Shown here: positions 58,371 to 64,000 of the stretch, piece after piece
How the letters are laid out: each line of letters begins with the position of its first letter
How positions within the stretch are numbered: the stretch's first letter is position 1
Assembly: GCA_023213395.1 (NCBI GenBank)
Contig: CM041465.1
Location: forward strand, 233,809,741-233,873,740
Reading direction: 5' to 3'
Source of the DNA: Cycas panzhihuaensis
Lineage: Eukaryota; Cycadophyta
Length of the DNA: 64,000 bases
Notes under the pieces: model-generated
Database searches by the model: none
Told to the model about the DNA's origin: nothing
Seen by the model: the letters and a program-made list of their open reading frames with translations, nothing else
Position numbers and translations under genes: made by a program

Positions 58371-58379
58371 AAGGGGAAG
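58368..58379 (+). promoter_or_regulatory. E2 PPT
   Basis: attaaggggaag, as in E1. Confidence 0.9.
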
Positions 58380-58599
58380 TGCTGGAATATTAATGCATAT
58401 TTATTTTGTCCCACATGTAAGTGGTTCCTACTCTCACTATCATTTCATATATTATAAATACACACATAGTGTATCATATGTAATATCTGTTGTAAGGATG
58501 TTTTGTTAATATAATTTGAGGTACCTTAAGGGTACTGTTTGATCCTAGAAGTGTTTGTTTCTATTTATGAATTATCTTGTGTAGGTTTATTTTCCAATA
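58380..58599 (+). repeat. E2 3' LTR
   Basis: Partner of 55451-55669; starts tgctggaatatt. Confidence 0.93.
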
Positions 58600-58604
58600 A
58601 AAAC

Positions 58605-59521
58605 TACAACAATAAAGGTTTTTCTTCATGTTCAATTTAACCTAATGCCTCCTTTAAAACTTGTTATTTTTACGTTTTATCCTTGATTTCACCAAACTTT
58701 ATCATTTTTAATCATTTTTGGGCTTGTATTTAATATTTTCATCTTGTTTTAGGCCTATTTACTCATTTACAAAGTAATTTGTACTTCAATTTATGTTTAA
58801 ATATCAAAATTTAACTTTTTAAGTTAAATTTCACTTCCACATTTATCACACTTTTAGAATAAAATCACATTTTTGTAGGTCCAAAAATGTAACTAATCAT
58901 ATTTTTGACTATCATACATGTAAAATTTAGCTAGTGCACTAAAATTTTACATGCCACCACCCATATTTAGTGAAAACTTATCTTTCTGATACCCAAGAAT
59001 GATGAACAAGGTTTTGTGACTTTGAATTATAAGTTAGCATGTGATTTACTCAAGATTTTAGTGGATTTTCTTAGAGTTTTCTTGGAGATTTTGAAGATTA
59101 CTACTGTTGTAACTAAAACTTAGATTTTGAAGAGACTCGTGGGTGAAATCAAGGAAGAATTTTAATACTTGACTTCATGCTCTACTAATATTTAAATTTT
59201 GATGGTATAAGCTTCATTTTTATGGATTTTTCTCAAAGTTTCAAGCTTCAAACTTCTTCTTAATAAGTAAGGTCTTTCCTATTTAGTTTCTAGTTCATCT
59301 TACAGTATTTTGGAGGTTATTTTTACTTAGAAATTACCCTTTCCTTTAGCTAAATAATGCATTGATCTTGTATTCATTTTAGGCTTTGAAATGCTTGTTA
59401 AAAGGCCAGCCCTTTATGGGGTTTATAAGGGTTAGACTAGGGTGGAGCATGGTCATCTCTTCACTATTTATCTAGCTACTCCTTCCTATTCTTGAATAGC
59501 AATTTATATTTTAGGCAATTT
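58605..59521 (+). repeat. 3' LTR of D, segment 2
   Basis: Matches about 29903-30856 of the 5' LTR; interrupted at aattt by E3. Confidence 0.9.
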
Positions 59522-59969
59522 TGTAGGAGTAGATGTAGGCCCAAATGGCTCTGATACTAGATGAAGGAGCTAAAATAAGCTCTGATGCCATATGAAGGAA
59601 AATAATACAATGGAGAACATGGTAGAACATAAATACATAATTAATGCATTGTTGCATAAACAAAAAATTCTTTGTATTGAATCCATTATTTGAGAGAGTG
59701 TATTATAAATGTCCAAAAGTAGGCAGTGTCTAAAGACACTAGGGTTGCACACCCCTCTAAATATATAGTTTGGGGGAGGAGGAAAACTCCTTAATCTCTA
59801 AAATTTAAATAACAATAAAATATAACTTAACTCAAATTAAATCAAATCAACTTAACTTTACCTTATACTTACTTCCACATGTGAGCACTAACATATGTAA
59901 ATTGATGAGAGTGAGGTGTGCACTCCTAGTTGAAAGGTGAGAGTGGGGTGATGATCATTAACCAAAACA
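59522..59969 (-). repeat. E3 3' LTR
   Basis: TG...CA on the plus strand (tgtaggag to accaaaaca). Confidence 0.9.
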
Positions 59970-59982
59970 TTCTCCCCATTAA
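59970..59982 (-). promoter_or_regulatory. E3 PPT
   Basis: Minus strand reads aatggggagaa next to the LTR start. Confidence 0.75.
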
Positions 59983-60239
59983 TGGTCATCACAGATAACT
60001 TTTTATTCTCTTTAAACTTGTGAAATTTGTACTTAAAAAAAACTTCAAAAATCTATCTCTTAGCTTGATCTTTATTAACTCTTCTCATCCTTTTAGCAAC
60101 GTGTGTGTCTTCGCCGTTGAGTGGTGTAAAAAATCTGTAAGTAAATGAAGCTTGATTCAAATGTGGAGGTGTGGTTGCAACTTTTACTTTAACTTCTAGA
60201 ACTTAACTTTGTCTTCTAAAGTATTTATGTTATGAGCAA

Positions 60240-60680
60240 CTGTCATATCATCATATTTTCCCCTTCAAATGGAGGATCAAGTTCTTATGCAACAAGATGA
60301 TCATGCATTTGACTTGAATCTTCCTTGGACTTATCATTACAATGCACCTGTTTTGGCACCTATCTCATATGCTCAATAATATCAATATTAAATTCATTGA
60401 GAGTATCTTCCCCATAAGTAGAAATTAGGATGTCCCATATGGATTTGGAAGTTGTCAATTCACAAACTCTAAAAAACACATTATCATCTATAGTACAAAA
60501 TAGTAAAGCTAAGGCTTCATTGTCCTTTTTAATATTTTCCTTAATATTAATATCATATTCATCATGTAAGTATTTCTAAAGATCATGTGTAATAAAATAA
60601 TGTTACATTGTCTTATGCTATATTAAAAAATTATGGCCATCGAATATAGGAAATTGTACTTTATTAAGATTGATTGCCAT
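60240..60680 (-). pseudogene. E3 gag, copia UBN2 type
   Basis: From the ATG at 60680-60678 one frame reads MAINLNKVQFPIFDGHNF (gag opening), then HYFITHDL, KYLHDEYDINIKENIKKDNE, ALALLFCTIDDNVFFRVCEL and TTSKSIWDILISTYGEDTLN. This matches the copia gag pattern (target Gly-x-Asn-Phe, W, KDxxAL, RI..ATSKEAWD.L...Y). Three stops fall in the first 40 codons, two of them at conserved Trp positions. The tail to 60240 (SKEDSSQMHDHLVA, PPFEGENMMI) is unrecognised; no zinc knuckle is seen. Confidence 0.82.
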
Positions 60681-62480
60681 TTTACCAAAAACTTTAGTAC
60701 ATAGAAAAAGAATATGCTTTTACCAAGTCAAAGAACTCAATAAATTAATAAACTTATATGATGTTAAATATACTCTTTGAAAGAAATACAATACCCTTTA
60801 AAAGAGAAAAAATGAAAAATACCTTTGGAAAGTATATCAACTAAATGCAACTGTTATAAGTGCAAGAAGTAAGTGAAAGCCTATTAGGGTATACTGAATA
60901 CTCAAGTTTAGCAGCTTCAAAGCTGTATTAAACAATGTCAGAATAAAGTGAAATTATACCAATATTAAGATCAATGAAAAAACTATTCAATGGAATTGAC
61001 TGTTTTGAAAACGGGTTCCTACAAGTCAATATTTTAATGAACCAAAGATACAATCCTCTTTTTAAGGCTTAATGGGAGCCTAGGACTCAAAATATTATAA
61101 AAATACTAGTAAAAACTTTATAGAATAATGTAAAATGGTAAAATATAGTTGAGAGAGCTACTTCATATACTTTTCAGTAAGAAAAACTTAAAAAATAATA
61201 TATAAAAATATGTAATAATAATAAATTAGAGGCTATTATGTACCTTAACTTTGATGGCTTTCAAAATCAGCAAAAGCACTTTAAAACTTATAAATAATAG
61301 TGTCAGTTCGAAGAGGAGTGAGTAAGCTTCCTAATGAAACTGATGGATCTAAATTCTGATGCAAAACAGAAAAGTTATAATCGAAATAGCAGCAAGTACT
61401 TTTATGTTAAAATGTTTAAAAAATGCTAAAGTGTCACTTTGGCTGATTAAAATAATGATTAAAATAAATCTTAAAAAATAGAATGAATAGATGGTGATGA
61501 AGTTTACTAATAATATATGGCTGTAGAATAGATCCGGGTAAAAAATAATCTCCTGATGATAAGATATAATATGATAAAAAAATGATTTTATGAAACTAGT
61601 TCAAAAGGCTCTAAAAATCACCGATTGACTTTAAACTAATTGAAATCAGGTCAAATCAGCTCCAAATATGGAATATGACTAGTTGAAATCACACCTCAGA
61701 AAATTTTAGACACAATGGGATAGGTTTCATCAGAAATCAATGACCTAGTCAAAAGATATGGTAAAGATTTGTTAGGTACCTTATGTGAAATGAAAAAATA
61801 AAAGGAAAAATTTTATAAAAACTGAATTGGAGAGAAATAGTCCAATCAATTTAGTGGTTAATTGCACATCCCAGTCAAATGCATTTGTCTGTTAGCTTTT
61901 GGAGTCTACAACTTTTGGATGTCTTCTCGTCCTTTGGATTTGTTAATGTAAATACGCAAAAGGTATCAAATTTAATATTGAATGTTGTTTCAAATCAACT
62001 TGATATTAAAGCTGAAAAATAAAGTGAAGCAAAAATTGTAATGGAGTCAAGCCACAAATAGAACCAAATTCTAAATTTTTTTAAATATGATAGATAAGGT
62101 ATATCAAGAATAGATATAGATTGCATACATTGATTCAAGAAATATATCATAGAAGAGTATAATCATACAACAGAGCCACAAATGAAACCAGAAATTTTTT
62201 CAAATATATTGAAGAAAATATATCAAATAAATAAGAAATATATATGTTTAAATCTGAATATAAAAGAAAGAAGAACCTGGTAATGTAGCTGTGGTAGATT
62301 TGTAGAAAATAGACTTTAGATTCTTCCAGTAGATGGATCTGCTATAGTATAACTTCTCTAGAAAGCTTGTTAGGTTGAATATGCACTAAATCTTGCACAG
62401 ATCTGAAAGAATATATTGAATAGATGGACCAAATATATAAAAAATGGTTAAATATTTAATAAAATATATATACCTAAAAA
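60681..62480 (-). other. E3 leader, proximal part
   Basis: AT-rich, non-coding by eye. Words like cacagatctgaaagaatatat at about 62397 anticipate the minisatellite. Confidence 0.5.
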
Positions 62481-62755
62481 AATATTACATAGATCCGAGA
62501 AAATATTATAGATCTTAGAGAAAAATATTGGAGATCTTAAGAAAATATTACAGATCTTAGAGAAAAATATTGTAGATCTAAAGAAAATATTACAAATTTA
62601 AAGAAAATGTTACAGATCTAAAGAAAAATATTTTAGATTTGAAGAAAAATATTACAGATCTAAAGAAAAATATTACAGATCTAAAGAAAAATATTGTAGA
62701 TCTGAAGAAAAATATTGTAGATCTAAAGAAAAATGTTGCAGATTTGAAGAATATA
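62481..62755. repeat. 21-bp minisatellite in the E3 leader
   Basis: About 12-13 units of acagatctaaagaaaaatatt, 19-23 bp each, most containing an AGATCT site. Confidence 0.93.
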
Positions 62756-63171
62756 TAGAATGGATCTAGAAAAAACTTGAATAAATGTTTATTATAGTTG
62801 TGCTCCTACATAGATCTAAAAGAAGTATTGAGTAAATAGATAAAATATGCTAGAAAATGGTCAAATATTTGATAAAAATATGTAAAACTTGTTGATAAAA
62901 CCTCTGTAAAGTAATAAAAACTTGAATACTTGTTGATTGCAGTTATGCTCCTACACAGATCTGAAAAATATCTAAAATATATTTGTTATTTCATAAGTAT
63001 AACTCAAGAATAATTAGATCTCTAATAAAAATACAAGAAACTGCTAATAAACTTTTTACAAAATGAATATAACCAATCTTTGCTTGCTATGAGTAATCTG
63101 CTGTAGATGTTAATAAATCTTCTTTCTTTTCAAAAAAATTTAAATGAAGATACAATAGCCTAGCAATCTCT
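62756..63171 (-). other. E3 leader, distal part
   Basis: Contains two copies of a tgctcctacacagatctga phrase (about 62799 and 62946), remains of a larger repeat. Confidence 0.5.
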
Positions 63172-63183
63172 ACTCTGATACAA
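63172..63183 (-). promoter_or_regulatory. E3 primer-binding site
   Basis: Minus strand ttgtatcagagt, 10 of 12 to the initiator-Met site, two bases from the LTR end. Confidence 0.8.
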
Positions 63184-63185
63184 GA

Positions 63186-63653
63186 TGTAGGACTAGATGC
63201 AAGCCTAAATGGCTCTAATACTAGATGAAGGAGCTAAATCAAGCTTTGATACCAGATGAAGGAAAATAGTACAATGAAAAAGATGGTAGAATATAAACAC
63301 ATAATTAATGTATTATTGTATAAATAGAAAATCCTTTGTATTCAATCCATTATTTCAGAGAGTGCATCACAAATGTCTAAAAGTAGGTGGTGTCTAAAGA
63401 CACCAGGGTTGTATACCCCTCTAAATATATAGTTTGGGAGAGGAGGGAAACTCCTCAACCCCTCAAATTTAAACAACAATAAAATATAACTTAACTTAAC
63501 TCAAATAAATTTGACTCAAATTAAATCAAATCAACTTAACTTTACCTTATACTTACATTCACATATGAGCACCCACATGTGTAAATTGGTGAGAGTGAGG
63601 TGTGCACTCCTGGTTGAAAGGTGAGAGTGGGGTGATGATCATTAACTCCAATA
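63186..63653 (-). repeat. E3 5' LTR
   Basis: Partner of 59522-59969. It is longer by a small internal duplication of the aacttaactcaaat phrase (about 63488-63520). The plus-strand right edge reads ccaata where ccaaca/aaaaca is expected. Confidence 0.9.
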
Positions 63654-63658
63654 AATTT

Positions 63659-64000
63659 ACCACTCTTTTTGGCATTATTTAGTCGTGGTTTAGTCTTTTT
63701 TATTTGTTGTTACTCTCCCTTGATTTGTTTTAGAGAAAAGCATTTAAAAAGATTGATTAACTGAAAGAAAATTGCCATTCTAAGGCATTTATTTGCAATA
63801 GGAAAGAAGTTTCAATCTCATGGTTTTATGGTTTACTTAATTTCACTTTTAAGTTTATATTTTTTCTCTTTAAAAGAAAAGTTTAAAGTGTTGAATAGCA
63901 AATATATGTCTGATTTTCTAGCTTCTTAAAGGTTTGAAGATCCTTTTGGAGTCTCCTTTACTCTAACCATAATATAACCTTTAGAACTAGTATCTTCTAT
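63659..64000 (+). repeat. 3' LTR of D, segment 3, continues off the window
   Basis: Matches about 30857-31202 of the 5' LTR up to the last base of the window. Confidence 0.88.

Larger units (their letters stand above)
55451..58599 (+). mobile_element. E2, gag-only LTR element, same family as E1
   Basis: 3149 bp with 219/220-bp LTRs and an exact AAAAC target duplication (55446-55450 and 58600-58604). D's 5' LTR at 29898-29902 is the empty site. It has a primer site, gag and PPT but no pol. The LTRs differ at about 20 positions (about 91% identity). Confidence 0.95.
59522..63653 (-). mobile_element. E3, gag-only LTR element on the minus strand
   Basis: 4132 bp with LTRs of 448 and 468 bp and an exact AATTT target duplication (59517-59521 and 63654-63658). 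The empty site is D's 5' LTR near 30851-30856 (caattt). Minus-strand order: 5' LTR at right, primer site, leader with minisatellite, gag, PPT, 3' LTR at left. No protease, RT or integrase. Unrelated in LTR sequence to E1 and E2. Confidence 0.9.
29689..64000 (+). mobile_element. large Tat-like Ty3/gypsy element D, nested insertions, 3' end off window
   Basis: Two direct repeats start with the same text (tgtttcaccaaaacct at 29689 and 55237) and can be followed in parallel for about 1.5 kb, the second interrupted by E2 and E3. They bracket gag, protease, RT, RNase H, integrase and an extra RNase H on the plus strand. After removing E1 (4.7 kb) and the 4.8-kb block at 40216-44997, the interior is about 14 kb and the LTRs are at least 1.5-2 kb, well above ordinary gypsy size. 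Integrase ends in YLRKFYA, and protease, RNase H and extra RNase H resemble Tat/Ogre relatives. The two LTR starts differ at roughly 25 of 214 aligned bases (about 88% identity). Confidence 0.8.

Noticed and set aside
62481-62755. Possible CRISPR-like array
   Set aside because: Units are contiguous 21-mers without unique spacers, in a plant retroelement leader; it is a minisatellite.

Overview
The window looks like intergenic DNA of a large-genome plant, probably a seed plant. It is AT-rich, CpG-poor outside the first 2.2 kb, and almost entirely layered, decayed LTR retrotransposons. I see no convincing host gene, rRNA, tRNA or CRISPR array. The species cannot be named. Everything here was read by eye; identities are hand counts and no database search was run.

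Layout. 1-2183: part of a CpG-rich LTR on the minus strand (A). 2205-6070: 5'-truncated Ty1/copia pol with its 3' LTR. 8063-11932: LTR-flanked element without recognisable genes. 12761-15500: deleted chromovirus keeping gag and chromodomain. 15684-17865: copia 5' LTR plus gag. 17866-24430: minus-strand Ty3/gypsy remnant (B), with 3' LTR, a nearly readable extra RNase H and a divergent plus-strand unit that has its own TATA box. 24431-24745: compound microsatellite. About 25440-29688: a second minus-strand remnant (C) of the same group.

29689-64000+: a very large plus-strand Ty3/gypsy element (D), Tat-like. In order it has: 5' LTR, gag, protease, RT, RNase H, integrase, a second plant/archaeal-type RNase H, an antisense plant-mobile-domain-like ORF, two tandem-repeat arrays, a PPT, and a 3' LTR that leaves the window. 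D is split by later events: E1 (31791-36472), a minus-strand copia remnant between two 300-bp direct repeats (39908-45304), E2 (55451-58599) and E3 (59522-63653). E1, E2 and E3 are LTR elements that carry only gag (TR-GAG type). E2 and E3 have exact 5-bp target duplications, and D's own 5' LTR supplies the empty site for both.

How the parts relate. The main biological interest is the B/C/D lineage. It combines a captured RNase H downstream of integrase, an antisense transcription unit that appears in two copies with a shared promoter-side sequence, and a 3' region built from a short box amplified to different copy numbers. All coding regions are broken by stops, largely at codons where C-to-T or G-to-A changes would make them, as expected of long-methylated DNA. 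E1, E2 and E3 have no pol and would depend on other copia elements.
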